Source of the DNA: Croceicoccus estronivorus
GTDB taxonomy: Bacteria; Pseudomonadota; Alphaproteobacteria; Sphingomonadales; Sphingomonadaceae
DNA length: 64,000 nt
Assembly (NCBI RefSeq): GCF_001625325.1
Contig: NZ_JRQQ01000005.1
Span: forward strand, 62,001-126,000
Direction: 5' to 3'
The notes beneath the pieces were generated by a model that searched no databases, was not told the origin of the DNA, and saw nothing but the letters and a program-made list of their open reading frames with translations. The position numbers were made by a program, and so were the translations under genes. Every line of letters starts with the position of its first letter. Position 1 is the first letter of the stretch. Shown here one piece after another: positions 27,711 through 36,919 of the stretch.

Positions 27711-27840
27711 GTACAAGCAAATAAGACGGCTCGCCTTTCATCGGAGATGATTGGAATTGCGCACCACCTGGTGCTGCCCTAGAATCCGCGCGCTTGACCG
27801 CATGCGTTGCGGCCAAAACCGCTGTTGAAGAGGGATAGAT

Positions 27841-28149
27841 ATGAAGAAAATCGCTTATGCCGTTCTCGCCTCCGCCGGCGCGCTCGCCCTTTCTGCTTGC
27901 GGCAGTTCGGATAACGCGTCTGAGGATGCACAGGCCGATACGGTCGAAATGCCTGCCGATGAGGCGATGACTGGTGCAGTTGATGAACCGGTTGCCGACG
28001 CCGATGCGACAAGCGATGCCGCGAAAGCCAGCGAAGACGCGACGGACGCAGCAGGCGATGCCGCAGACGCTGCCGCCGATGCCGCTGGTTCAGCCGCGGC
28101 TGCCGCCGCCGCAGACGCGGCTGCTGCCGCAGACGCCAAGACGGAATAA
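27841..28149 (+). CDS. Small Ala/Asp-rich lipoprotein
   Basis: Predicted lipoprotein of 102 residues: signal peptide with lipobox LSAC (Cys20), an acidic region (about 25-65), then a low-complexity tail of Ala and Asp (about 66-98) likely to form a long helix or stay disordered. GAGGGA precedes the ATG. The residue after the Cys is Gly, so outer-membrane sorting is expected. It is divergent from the met operon regulator and followed by a strong terminator. No known function; similar Ala-rich small lipoproteins are common in sphingomonads. Confidence 0.72.
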   Translation: MKKIAYAVLASAGALALSACGSSDNASEDAQADTVEMPADEAMTGAVDEPVADADATSDAAKASEDATDAAGDAADAAADAAGSAAAAAAADAAAAADAKTE

Positions 28150-28197
28150 GGCTGGCAGCCAATCGCATGCCCATTCCTCCGGGAACGGGTCTTTTTT

Positions 28198-28243
28198 GGA
28201 AAAGGCGGGCAGCCCCTTATGGGCAACCCGCCTTTTCCTTTTT
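28198..28243 (+). terminator. Strong rho-independent terminator after the Ala-rich lipoprotein
   Basis: A perfect 12-bp stem GGAAAAGGCGGG (28198-28209) with CCCGCCTTTTCC (28227-28238), an inner CCC/GGG pairing in the loop, and a T-tract 28239-28243. The A-run on the left arm could let it work in both directions. Confidence 0.9.
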
Positions 28244-28255
28244 CAGGTCAGCGCT

Positions 28256-28480
28256 ATGATCCGCCCCATGCAGTCTCTGTCCCGTCTTGCCCCGCTCGTC
28301 CTGTTGGTCGCCACCAGTCTTCTGGCCAGTTGTCAGAAGGCAGACAACGAGCCCGGCCCAGGCGGTGTCACAGTCGGCGAAGCCCGCGCGCTCGATGAAG
28401 CTGCGGAAATGATTGAAAGCCAGCGGCCCATCGAACAAAAGTCGCGAGAAAGCGCACCGCCCGACACTACCGAGAAGTGA
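28256..28480 (+). CDS. Small lipoprotein, 74 residues
   Basis: Short lipoprotein with a signal peptide and lipobox LLASC (Cys at about residue 26), then an acidic, mostly polar tail ending PPDTTEK. The start may be ATG 28256 or ATG 28268; the latter gives a more typical signal peptide. The ribosome binding site is weak (CAGGTC). It begins 12 bases after the preceding terminator, so it needs its own promoter or read-through. No family is recognised. Confidence 0.6.
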   Translation: MIRPMQSLSRLAPLVLLVATSLLASCQKADNEPGPGGVTVGEARALDEAAEMIESQRPIEQKSRESAPPDTTEK

Positions 28481-28520
28481 AATGATTTACCGCTTCGGTG
28501 AGAATCCGGCGCGATCCGCG

Positions 28521-28796
28521 TCAGCGTATCGCCGTGTTGCGGGCCACTTGAAATAACGCCAGCAGCCCGGCGGAGCCCAGCACGGACACCACAAGAGCGA
28601 ACGGGCCATATTGGCCGGCCAATACATTGCTGCCGCCAATCATCGGGCAGATAACGAGCCCGGAAACGACCGCACCGGTAACGCCAACTATGATATTCGC
28701 CGTGATGCCGTGGGTGTCATCCACACGAAACAGGATCGAGGCAAGCCAGCCCAACGCGCCGCCGGTAACGATCAGCAGAATTACTGCCATGGCCAT
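28521..28796 (-). CDS. GlsB/YeaQ/YmgE-family membrane stress protein
   Basis: Transglycosylase-associated-type inner-membrane protein of 91 residues with three hydrophobic helices. The typical start MAMAVILLIVTGGALGWLAS and the central glycine-rich segment IIVGVTGAVVSGLV are visible. The ATG at 28796 is preceded by AAGGAGTGAGGAG, which decides it over an upstream in-frame ATG. The family is linked to stress and acid response in enteric bacteria; its biochemical role is unknown. Confidence 0.85.
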   Translation of the reverse strand: MAMAVILLIVTGGALGWLASILFRVDDTHGITANIIVGVTGAVVSGLVICPMIGGSNVLAGQYGPFALVVSVLGSAGLLALFQVARNTAIR

Positions 28797-28891
28797 GCTC
28801 CTCACTCCTTCCAAAAATGGAAAGCGCATGAGAGGCAAAAGTTCCTGTTTTGCGATGAAGCGTTAGTCCACGCGCATCGTCTGCCAAGCCG

Positions 28892-29701
28892 TCAACGCCA
28901 GGTGAGCCAGACCACTGCGGCCGTACCGAGAACGATTCTGTACCATGCAAACGGCGCGAAACCGGAGCGGCTGACATAGGCGACGAACGCCCGGATCACA
29001 GCGAGAGCCACGAAGAAGGATACGATAAACCCGATCCCGATTTCGCCCCAGCCAACCCCACCGCCACTCGCGAGTTCGCCACCCTTGTCGGCCAGTTCCA
29101 GAGTGGAGGCGCCGATCATGGTGGGCACTGCAAGGAAGAAGGAAAATTCCGCAGCGGTCCGACGCTCGATCCCCATGGCCAGTGCGCCCATGATCGTCGC
29201 GCCGGAACGGCTGACACCGGGAACCATCGCGCAGCATTGGGCCAGGCCAACGCCGAAAGCCTGCCGCACCGGCAGATCGGCCACTTCGACATATTCGCCT
29301 GTCTTGGCAACTTTCTCGATGCCGAGAATGGCGATCCCGCCAAGGATCAGCGCCCAGGCAACCACGGACGGGCTGCCGAGAAGAATGTCGATATAGTCCT
29401 TCAATGCAAGGCCGAGCACGGCAGACGGAAGAAAGGCAACCAGCAGGTTGCGCAAGAACGCCAGCCCTCTTGCCTCAAGCTTGAGCACACCGATACCTGC
29501 GCGCCAGAACGTCCCCCAGTACTGTACGACGACGGCCAGGATCGCGCCCAGCTGGATTACAACATTGAACAGCGCCCACTGGTGGGCGTTATAGCCGAAC
29601 AGTTCCGTCGCCAGAATCAGGTGGCCGGTGGAAGACACCGGAACGAATTCGGTCAGCCCTTCGACAATGCCGAGCAGGATGGCGGTAAGCGTCAGGTCCA
29701 T
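28892..29701 (-). CDS. uppP: Undecaprenyl-diphosphatase
   Basis: Integral membrane phosphatase (BacA type) that recycles undecaprenyl pyrophosphate for peptidoglycan and other glycan synthesis, 269 residues with about eight helices. Both active-site motifs are present: EGLTEFVPVSSTGHL near the N-terminus and PGVSRSGATIMGAL near residue 165. It also confers low-level bacitracin tolerance in the family. The gene stands alone between glsB-like and M13 peptidase genes on the same strand, with gaps of 64-95 bases. Confidence 0.95.
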   Translation of the reverse strand: MDLTLTAILLGIVEGLTEFVPVSSTGHLILATELFGYNAHQWALFNVVIQLGAILAVVVQYWGTFWRAGIGVLKLEARGLAFLRNLLVAFLPSAVLGLALKDYIDILLGSPSVVAWALILGGIAILGIEKVAKTGEYVEVADLPVRQAFGVGLAQCCAMVPGVSRSGATIMGALAMGIERRTAAEFSFFLAVPTMIGASTLELADKGGELASGGGVGWGEIGIGFIVSFFVALAVIRAFVAYVSRSGFAPFAWYRIVLGTAAVVWLTWR

Positions 29702-29765
29702 AGGTATCCGGTGATGAGGAGTGAGGGGATCAAGTCAAGCGGCGCAACAGCGTTTCAGCCGCTTT

Positions 29766-31916
29766 TCACCAGATGTGGACGCGTTGTTCGGGCGGAAGGT
29801 AAAGCGCATCGTCCGGCGTCACATTGAATGCCTTGTACCAGGCATCCATGTTCCGAACGATCCCGTTGACCCGGTATTGCTCGGGCGAATGAGGATCGGT
29901 CACCAGCCGCTGACGCAATGCATCGTCGCGATTGGACGACCGCCAGACCTGCGCCCAGGCGAGGAAAAACCGCTGATCCCCGGTCAGGCCGTCGATCACC
30001 GGCGCCTCCTGGCCGTCCAGCGACATGCGGTAGGCGCGATAGGCCAGGCTCAGGCCGCCGAGATCACCGATATTCTCACCCAGGGTCAGCTCACCATTGA
30101 CGCAGGTCTTGCCGTCATCGAGCGGGCAATAGGATGCGTACTGTTTCGCCAGTTTCGCGCCCAGGGCCTTGAATGCGGCAAGGTCCTGGTCCGTCCACCA
30201 GTTGCGCAGCAGTCCCGTTCCGTCGGACTTGGAACCCTGATCGTCGAAGCCGTGGCTGATTTCGTGTCCGATCACCGCGCCGATCGCTCCGTAATTGACG
30301 GCAGGGTCGGCTGACGCGTTGAAAAACGGCGGTTGCAGTATTGCGGCGGGGAACACGATCTCGTTCGTCGTGCTGTTGTAATAGGCGTTGACCGTCTGCG
30401 GCAGCATGAACCACTCACTGCGATCGACCGGTCCGCCAAGCTTGGAAAGATCGTCACGCCAGCTCCAGGCCGATGCCGCAATCCCGTTTTCCAGGGGATT
30501 GTCGGGCCGGATCACCAGCCCGTCATACGTCTTGAACTTGTCCGGATAACCGATCTTGGTCGTGAACTGATCGAGCTTGGTCTCTGCCTCCTGCTTGGTT
30601 TCCGGGCCCATCCAGGTGTTGTCGGCAATGCTCTGCGCCAACGCCTTCTTGAGATTACCGACCAGCGCATCCATCGCTGCCTTGTTGGCTGGCGGGAAAT
30701 AGCGCGCGACGTATTCCTTGCCCAGGGCTTCACCCAGTTCGCCTTCAACCGTGCCAATGGCGCGTTTCCAGCGCGGGCGCTGTTCCTCCTGCCCGCGCAG
30801 GGTCTTGCCATAGAAATCGAACGAGGCCTGATCGATCTCATGCGGCAGGACATCTGCATTCCCCGACAGGAAATGCACCGCCATCCACGCCTTCAATGTC
30901 GCCAGAGGGGTTTCCGGCAACAGCTTCAGCATCGCCGGAAGACCACCGCCAATCTTGGCCATGGTTTCCGCATCCAGCCCCAGCTTTTCCTGTTCTTCCG
31001 GACTGGGCGGCAGCTGCGGAACCACGAAGTCCTGCACGTTGCCCACCCCGGCGACATCCAGCATCGTCGCAAGCGGGAAATCACCGGCCAGAGCGCCAAG
31101 CTCGGCCCGGGTCAGTTTATGATATGTCAGATCCCTGTTGCGGGAAACGGCCCGATCCCAATCCAGCTCGGCAAACTTGTATTCGAGATCGTAGACAGCC
31201 TGGGCCACGGCCGCGGGATTCTGATACCCCGCCTTGCCCAGCAACAGCGCCAGATAGGCACGGTATTTTTCCTGAATCTCGCGCGATTTCAGGTCGGTGT
31301 TGAGATAATAGTCGCGATCGGGCAGCCCGAGCCCGCCCGCGCCGACACCCACGACATAACTGTCAGGATTCTTTTCATCCACCATCACCCAGACCCCGAC
31401 GGGGGAAGGGTAGCCCGGCTTGCCGAACAACTCCGCAAGTCCGGCGAGGCTGTTCGCTTCGTAGATCTGCGTCAGATACGGCCAGGCCGGAGCCAGCCCC
31501 GCCGCATCGATCGCATCCTGATCGAGATACGAATTATAGGCATCGACGATCCGCTGATCGAGCGAACCGGCGACGTGCTTTTGCGCCACCAGTTCATCCA
31601 CCAGCGTACGCACGTCTCGGCGGGACTTTTCGCCCAGCATGGTAAAGGCGCCGTAGCGACTGAACTCTGCCGGAATGGGATTGGCCGCGATCCACTTCGC
31701 ATTCACATAGGCGAAGAAATCATCGCCTGGCCGAATTGCCGGGTCGAGCTGGGTCAGGTCGATGCCCCAGCTTCCGAAAGTCATTTCCGGCGCTGCGTCA
31801 TTCGCCGGGGCCGGGGCTGTCGCCGGAGCCTCTTCCTGCGCCATGGCGGGAGCAAGCGGAACACAAACAAGGGCGAGGGCGGCGCAACAGGCCCTGAACA
31901 GCGATTTCTGGGTCAT
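29766..31916 (-). CDS. M13-family zinc endopeptidase (PepO/neprilysin-like), exported
   Basis: Periplasmic zinc peptidase of 716 residues. A signal peptide (about 1-26, ending APAMA) and a Pro/Ala linker precede the M13 N-terminal domain. The peptidase domain carries HEISH with His551, Glu552 and His555, and the third ligand Glu614 in GENIGDLGG. The C-terminal substrate-binding region (VNGIVRNMDAWYKAFNV) is complete. The ATG at 31916 is supported by AGGAAGG upstream and by the signal peptide. It cleaves short peptides on the amino side of hydrophobic residues in the family. A 7-bp stem (29737-29743 with 29758-29764) lies just beyond the stop without a good T-tract. Confidence 0.93.
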   Translation of the reverse strand: MTQKSLFRACCAALALVCVPLAPAMAQEEAPATAPAPANDAAPEMTFGSWGIDLTQLDPAIRPGDDFFAYVNAKWIAANPIPAEFSRYGAFTMLGEKSRRDVRTLVDELVAQKHVAGSLDQRIVDAYNSYLDQDAIDAAGLAPAWPYLTQIYEANSLAGLAELFGKPGYPSPVGVWVMVDEKNPDSYVVGVGAGGLGLPDRDYYLNTDLKSREIQEKYRAYLALLLGKAGYQNPAAVAQAVYDLEYKFAELDWDRAVSRNRDLTYHKLTRAELGALAGDFPLATMLDVAGVGNVQDFVVPQLPPSPEEQEKLGLDAETMAKIGGGLPAMLKLLPETPLATLKAWMAVHFLSGNADVLPHEIDQASFDFYGKTLRGQEEQRPRWKRAIGTVEGELGEALGKEYVARYFPPANKAAMDALVGNLKKALAQSIADNTWMGPETKQEAETKLDQFTTKIGYPDKFKTYDGLVIRPDNPLENGIAASAWSWRDDLSKLGGPVDRSEWFMLPQTVNAYYNSTTNEIVFPAAILQPPFFNASADPAVNYGAIGAVIGHEISHGFDDQGSKSDGTGLLRNWWTDQDLAAFKALGAKLAKQYASYCPLDDGKTCVNGELTLGENIGDLGGLSLAYRAYRMSLDGQEAPVIDGLTGDQRFFLAWAQVWRSSNRDDALRQRLVTDPHSPEQYRVNGIVRNMDAWYKAFNVTPDDALYLPPEQRVHIW

Positions 31917-31979
31917 GGTGGCTACCTTCCTTGAAGGATGACTCTGAACGGTCAATGAAGCACAATACCCTGTGCCGGG

Positions 31980-33845
31980 TTACGCTGCCGTATCTTGAAA
32001 CTGCAACTTGGCGAGGCGGGCGTAGAGGCCACCGGCTGCCGCGAGTTCGGCATGGCGTCCCTGTTCCACGATCTGTCCATCCTGCATCACCACGATCCGG
32101 TCGGCTGCACGGACCGTGGCCAGCCGATGGGCAATGACCAGCGTGGTACGATCCCGCATCAGCCGGTCGAGAGCCTGCTGGACCAGGCGCTCGCTTTCTG
32201 CATCGAGCGCGCTCGTCGCCTCGTCGAGGAGCAGGATCGGCGCATCGCGCAGCACGGCACGGGCAATGGCGATACGCTGCCGTTGACCGCCCGACAGGCG
32301 AGCACCGCCTTCGCCGAGGAAAGTGTCCAGCCCCTGCGGCAGAACCTTCAGGAACTGTTCGGCATTGGCCGCTCGCGCCGCTTCCCATATCGCGTCGTCG
32401 GGGGCATCCCAGTTGCCATACCGCAGGTTGTCCCGCGCACTGGCGGCAAACAGCACACCCTCCTGCGGCACATAGGCAATCCGCTGGCGGATGGCGGCCG
32501 GGTCAGCACTGGTCAGCGGCACCCCGTCGAGCCGGACTGTCCCGGCCTGCGGATCGTAGAAACGCTCCGCAAGCTGGAAGATAGTCGACTTGCCCGCACC
32601 GGAAGGACCGACAATAGCGACCGTCTCGCCCGGTTCGACCACCAGCGTGAAATCCTTCAACGCCGCAGTTTCCAGCCGGGTCGGATAACGGAAGGTCACA
32701 TTCTGGAAAGCGAGGCTGCCCCGCGGCGGCACTGGCAAATCCTGTGGCCGCGCAGGCGGAGCGACGTCCGGTTCGACATGCAACAGTTCGCTCAACCGGC
32801 TGGCCGCGCCCGCACCGCGCAGCAGATCGCCATATACCTCGGTCAACGCGCCGAACGAGCCGGCGACAAGGCCCCCGGTTATGACAAATGCGGCGATCGT
32901 CCCACCGGTAATCGTGCCTTCCGCGACACCAACGGCACCGCGCCACATCAGCAGGGTGATGGCGCCGAACACCATCAGGATGATGATCGCCGTCATGATC
33001 GCGCGAATCAGGATACGCCGCCGCGCCGTTGCGAAAGTCCGTTCGACCGCACCAGCGAAGCGCCCACGCTCACGCGCTTCCTGATTGAAGGCCTGAACGA
33101 TCTTCATCGCCCCGAGGACTTCGGAAACCATGGCCCCGACATCGGCAACCCGATCCTGGCTGGTCCGGGCGACCGAACGCAGACGGCGGCCGAACAGCCG
33201 GAGCGGCACGACAACCAGGGGAATCAGAATCAGCAAGCCGCCTGCCAGCCTCGGCAGCAGGACGAAAAGATAAGCCGTTCCGCCGATCGCGATGATGCAG
33301 TTACGCAACGCCACCGACACGGTCGTCCCTACCACCTGTTCGATCAGCGTGGTGTCTGCCGTCATGCGCGATGCGATTTCGCTCGGGCTGTTTTCCTCGA
33401 AGAAGCCGGGCGCAAGACGCAACAGGTTGGCCTGGACCTTGAGGCGGATGTCCGCCACGACTCTCTCGCCCAGCCAGGATACGAAGTAGAATCGCATCGC
33501 CGTGCCCACAGCGAGCACCGCCACGATCATCAGCAGATACTGGAACCAGCGCCCGATATCCTGCGTATCGCCGCCACTGCCGAAACCGCGGTCGATGATA
33601 AGGCGAAACCCGGAAGGAATCGCCAGAGTCGCTGCTGCCGTGATGCACAGGGCCACGGCGGCAAGAGCAAGCTTGCCCGGGTAGGCAAGGGCCGCCTGCC
33701 ACACCATCCGCAACGGGCCGAGATTGCGCGCGGGCTCACGGCCCTGTCTGCCGTCTTCGTCCGTATCTGCGGGAGGGGAATTGCGGCCGTTGCGGGCGAA
33801 AAGCCCACTGCGGCGGGATTTTGACGGGGTTTGCTCAGAAACCAT
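31980..33845 (-). CDS. ABC exporter, fused transmembrane and ATPase domains
   Basis: Half-transporter of 621 residues, MsbA/ABCB-like. The N-terminal 40 or so residues are polar and disordered. Six helices follow (about 60-340), then an ATPase domain with Walker A GPSGAGKST, signature LSGGQRQR, Walker B ILLLDEATSALD and switch His in VIAHRLATV. It should act as a homodimer. The ATG at 33845 gives the polar start; a ribosome binding site is not obvious. Substrate is unknown: lipid, peptide or drug are all possible for this family. It is divergent from phaZ across 187 bases. Confidence 0.9.
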   Translation of the reverse strand: MVSEQTPSKSRRSGLFARNGRNSPPADTDEDGRQGREPARNLGPLRMVWQAALAYPGKLALAAVALCITAAATLAIPSGFRLIIDRGFGSGGDTQDIGRWFQYLLMIVAVLAVGTAMRFYFVSWLGERVVADIRLKVQANLLRLAPGFFEENSPSEIASRMTADTTLIEQVVGTTVSVALRNCIIAIGGTAYLFVLLPRLAGGLLILIPLVVVPLRLFGRRLRSVARTSQDRVADVGAMVSEVLGAMKIVQAFNQEARERGRFAGAVERTFATARRRILIRAIMTAIIILMVFGAITLLMWRGAVGVAEGTITGGTIAAFVITGGLVAGSFGALTEVYGDLLRGAGAASRLSELLHVEPDVAPPARPQDLPVPPRGSLAFQNVTFRYPTRLETAALKDFTLVVEPGETVAIVGPSGAGKSTIFQLAERFYDPQAGTVRLDGVPLTSADPAAIRQRIAYVPQEGVLFAASARDNLRYGNWDAPDDAIWEAARAANAEQFLKVLPQGLDTFLGEGGARLSGGQRQRIAIARAVLRDAPILLLDEATSALDAESERLVQQALDRLMRDRTTLVIAHRLATVRAADRIVVMQDGQIVEQGRHAELAAAGGLYARLAKLQFQDTAA

Positions 33846-33953
33846 CGCTCGCGCCACTAGGCTTCCTGCACACGATACGCAACGCCCAAGGCGGACTTGG
33901 CAACAGAAGAAATGCCGAAAATCGGGACAGCCTCCGACAAACAATGCCATGCT

Positions 33954-33961
33954 GCATTGCA
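33954..33961. promoter_or_regulatory. GCATTGCA motif upstream of phaZ
   Basis: CTGCATTGCAA (33952-33962) contains GCATTGCA, also found 36-43 bases before phbB (56135-56142). It is close to the CTGC-N3-GCAG pattern described for PhaR regulators in alphaproteobacteria. It lies 72-79 bases before the phaZ start. Confidence 0.35.
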
Positions 33962-34032
33962 ACAAGTCTCATTTCAGGGCAGGATGCCCTCAATCAGATC
34001 AATAATTGTCATTTTGCAGGGGAAGCACGCAA

Positions 34033-35277
34033 TTGCTCTATAACGCATACGAGTTCCAGCGCGCCATTCTGAATGGCGCCAGCGCGATGGCTTCCGTCGG
34101 TGCGGAAATGTTGTCCAATCCCCGGAATCCTTTCGGTTATCTTGGCCTCGGCCCGGTTGCGGCATCCGCACTCGACGTGTTTGCCCATGCCACTGCCCCC
34201 CGCGGCAAACCTGCTTTCGGCATCGAATCCGTCACAGTGGACGACAAGGAGTACCCTGTCTCCGAAACCGTCGTTTGCACCAAGCCATTCGGATCGCTGC
34301 TGCGCTTCAATCACCCCGGGCTCGATGCCAATGCCCCGAAATTGCTGATGGTCGCCCCCATGAGCGGGCACTACGCAACCTTGTTGCGCGGTACACTGGA
34401 GCGCCTGCTGGAACGTGCGGAAATCTACATCACGGACTGGGCCGACGCGAAGAGCGTCCCTCTGTCCGCAGGCCGCTTCGATCTCGACGACTATATCGAC
34501 TACGTGGTCGAGTTCCTCGAATTCATCGGGCCGGGCGCTCATGCCATGGCGGTGTGCCAGCCATCCGTCCCCGCACTCGCCGCAACCGCGGTGATGAACG
34601 AGGATGGCCACCCCTGCCGTCCGGCGAGCCTGACCATGATGGGTGGCCCTATCGACACCCGGGCTTCCCCCACAACGGTCAACACCCTGGCCAAGGAACG
34701 GCCGATAAGCTGGTTCCGCAACAATGTGGTCGCCACCGTGCCACTCCATTATCCGGGTGCCGGTCGCAAGGTCTATCCCGGCTTTCTGCAACTGGCAGGC
34801 TTCATGTCGATGAATCTCGGCAACCACCTGATGAGCCATTACGAGATGTTCAAACATCTCGTCGTCGGGGACGGGGAAAGCGCCGACGCGACCAAGACCT
34901 TCTATGAGGAATACCGCTCGGTCTGCGACATGACCGCCGAATTCTACCTCCAGACGGTCGAACATGTGTTCCAGGAACACTCTCTGCCCAAAGGCAAGCT
35001 GGTTCATCGCGGTCGGAAAGTCGATATCGGCAAGATCACCGACACTGCGATCTTGGCCATTGAGGGTGAGCGGGACGACATCTCAGGCATCGGCCAGACC
35101 AAGGCCGCCATCGATCTGGCCGACAGCCTGCCGGACGCGAAGAAGAAGTATCACCTCGCCATGAAGGTGGGGCATTACGGCATCTTCAACGGCAGACGCT
35201 GGCGCAACGAAATCGCCCCTATCGTCGAAGACTGGATAAAGACGCACGGCCAGGAAGCGCTGAAGGCCGTTGCCTGA
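34033..35277 (+). CDS. phaZ: Intracellular poly(3-hydroxybutyrate) depolymerase
   Basis: Mobilises stored PHB granules in the cytosol; 414 residues, no signal peptide. Catalytic residues of the PhaZ1 family are visible: the nucleophile Cys175 in VCQPSVPAL (Cys instead of Ser), Asp348/349 in GERDDISGIGQT and His381 in VGHYGIFNGRRW. The start is an unusual TTG at 34033. It gives the family N-terminus (M)LYNAYEFQRAIL and has AGGGGAAG about 9 bases upstream, whereas the earlier TTG at 34006 has neither. phbB of the same cycle lies at 56178; phaC is not in this window. Confidence 0.93.
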   Translation: MLYNAYEFQRAILNGASAMASVGAEMLSNPRNPFGYLGLGPVAASALDVFAHATAPRGKPAFGIESVTVDDKEYPVSETVVCTKPFGSLLRFNHPGLDANAPKLLMVAPMSGHYATLLRGTLERLLERAEIYITDWADAKSVPLSAGRFDLDDYIDYVVEFLEFIGPGAHAMAVCQPSVPALAATAVMNEDGHPCRPASLTMMGGPIDTRASPTTVNTLAKERPISWFRNNVVATVPLHYPGAGRKVYPGFLQLAGFMSMNLGNHLMSHYEMFKHLVVGDGESADATKTFYEEYRSVCDMTAEFYLQTVEHVFQEHSLPKGKLVHRGRKVDIGKITDTAILAIEGERDDISGIGQTKAAIDLADSLPDAKKKYHLAMKVGHYGIFNGRRWRNEIAPIVEDWIKTHGQEALKAVA

Positions 35278-35299
35278 CAATCTGTTGGACGCCGCTTGG

Positions 35300-36679
35300 T
35301 CAGCGCACGGCAGATGGGTGGATTTCCGGCGAGATGGAGCCCCGCCTGGACAGGTGGCTTGACTGGGCTAAGCGCAAGTCCGCGCGGCACATGCTCCACA
35401 ATCCGCACTGCATGCCGATGATCACATACATGAAGGGCTGGTAGGCGATGCCAACGAACAAGGCCCCGACAAGGTAAACGATCTGACTTTGCTGAAGCGT
35501 GGTCGCCAATGTGGCCCGCCAGCGCATTCCCGGATCCTCATGGTTTTTCCAGGAACGGCGGATACGCTCCATGTGCCACAATCCGAGCGCATGCAGCCAT
35601 AACCACAGGACAAGGCCCAGCCAGCCTTCCTCACCCAGCATTTCAAAATAGCTGGAATGATAGGCCCGGCCCTGATCGGTGATTTCCTGCGTTTCCACCA
35701 CAGTCGAGCTGCCGTCCGACTGCGTCTCCTTGGTTTCGAAATCGAGACGATTGCCAAGATAGGCGTTGAAGCCCCCGCCAAACGGGTGTTCCGCGACATA
35801 GCCAAGAGTCCATTTCCACACCGCGAGGCGGGTGGAGGCGGATTGGTCCCCCTGGTGGTCGGTGATCGTCGCCATACGCTCGGTATAGCTTTGCGGCAGG
35901 AATGGTATCGCGACCATCAGGGCGACACCGGCAAATGCCATATACAGAAAGCGATGCCGCACGCTGCGCAGCAGCAGCGTGCCCAGCACGGCAATGCATA
36001 CCAGGCCGGTTCGCGCCTGGGTCCCAACCGGAATCAGCAGGCAGGCAAATATCAAGGCCGCGGCGAACAGGCGAACCCGCCAGTCGGGAGGAAAGATCGT
36101 GCCATGTCTGGCAAGCCACAGGATCAGCGGAATCAGACAGATCGCCGCGCAGGAAATGATCGACCCTTCATATATCCCGCTATTGTCACTTACGCCGAAA
36201 AACGACAGCGTTCCATATCCGCCGCCACCGGCTACAGTCTTGATGCCACCATCAATCGCGATAACACCCACTGCCAGCACCATGGTCAACGCAACTGCTT
36301 CGAGCCGCAGCCGGTTGGTGAGGGTAAGCGGCAGGAAAATCGCGAATACCAGCGCCTTCCATACCCATGACCACTTATCGGCCGCTTCGGTCGGGAAGTC
36401 GGCCCAGGTCAGAGACAGGGCGCACAGTATGAGCAGGGCAAGCATCAGGCCCTGGCGGAAAGTGAACCTGCTGCCCACCTTGTTGTCGAGCACGAGCCAG
36501 CCGCCGAATACGGCCACGAATGTTATCAGCGACAGGGGAATGGATGGCAGTATCGCCCAGCCGATCCGCTGCGGCGCAAACAGATCGACATAGATATACG
36601 CCAGCACCCACAGGAAGGGACGCTTGAGGCCGAGCAGGAGGAAGCCTCCCCAAAAGGCCAGCAATGCCAGTTCAAGCAT
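35300..36679 (-). CDS. Putative O-glycosylation/O-antigen ligase, XrtA (exosortase A)-associated
   Basis: Multi-helix membrane protein of 459 residues with about 10-12 segments. The N-terminal block (LKRPFLWVLAYIYVDLFAPQ) matches the DUF5935 region of exosortase A-associated ligases, and the later part is Wzy_C-like with a large loop (about 290-380) rich in charged and polar residues. Members are thought to attach or polymerise glycans on exported products. The ATG at 36679 overlaps the stop of a small upstream gene, so translation may be coupled. It is divergent from an XrtA-type glycosyltransferase. No exosortase gene lies in the window. Confidence 0.82.
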   Translation of the reverse strand: MLELALLAFWGGFLLLGLKRPFLWVLAYIYVDLFAPQRIGWAILPSIPLSLITFVAVFGGWLVLDNKVGSRFTFRQGLMLALLILCALSLTWADFPTEAADKWSWVWKALVFAIFLPLTLTNRLRLEAVALTMVLAVGVIAIDGGIKTVAGGGGYGTLSFFGVSDNSGIYEGSIISCAAICLIPLILWLARHGTIFPPDWRVRLFAAALIFACLLIPVGTQARTGLVCIAVLGTLLLRSVRHRFLYMAFAGVALMVAIPFLPQSYTERMATITDHQGDQSASTRLAVWKWTLGYVAEHPFGGGFNAYLGNRLDFETKETQSDGSSTVVETQEITDQGRAYHSSYFEMLGEEGWLGLVLWLWLHALGLWHMERIRRSWKNHEDPGMRWRATLATTLQQSQIVYLVGALFVGIAYQPFMYVIIGMQCGLWSMCRADLRLAQSSHLSRRGSISPEIHPSAVR

Positions 36680-36830
36680 CGTCGCGTGGCCCCGTGTCGG
36701 CCCCGTGCCGCATTTGCCCGGGCCGTGTGCGGCGCGCAGGCTGGTTGTCGAGATCGGCACGCATGGCCAGCCGCCAGGCGGCAAGCGCCAGCAAAGCGTG
36801 TGTCAGGCCTATTGCGAAATAGTCGATCAA
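36672..36830 (-). CDS. Candidate small membrane protein, 52 codons, coupled to the XrtA ligase
   Basis: Open frame from TTG 36830 to a TGA that overlaps the ligase ATG (ATGCTTGA, 8-base overlap). The product starts with Ile-Asp-Tyr-Phe after the initiator, has one hydrophobic helix (AIGLTHALLALAAWRLAM), then RADLD and a polar Arg/Pro tail. The helix-then-basic layout and the overlap with the next start look like a real small gene. Against it: the start is TTG with only a weak GGGA upstream. I know of no named family. It fills most of the space between the divergent glycan genes. Confidence 0.5.
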   Translation of the reverse strand: MIDYFAIGLTHALLALAAWRLAMRADLDNQPARRTRPGQMRHGADTGPRDDA

Positions 36831-36919
36831 AAGGGGTCGTCCCGGTATCGTGCTGAAAATCCCCTATCAGCATCCGGTTGACGCCGCGTTAAGTTTGTTG
36901 TGGCAGGAAAGGCCGCGCC

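Noticed and set aside
29737-29764. AAGCGGC/GCCGCTT stem beyond the M13 peptidase stop as a terminator
   Set aside because: The sequence after the stem in the minus direction lacks a T-run, so it is not convincing.
30333-31934. 533-codon open frame on the plus strand inside the M13 peptidase gene
   Set aside because: Antisense of a complete zinc peptidase; no start signal or domain.
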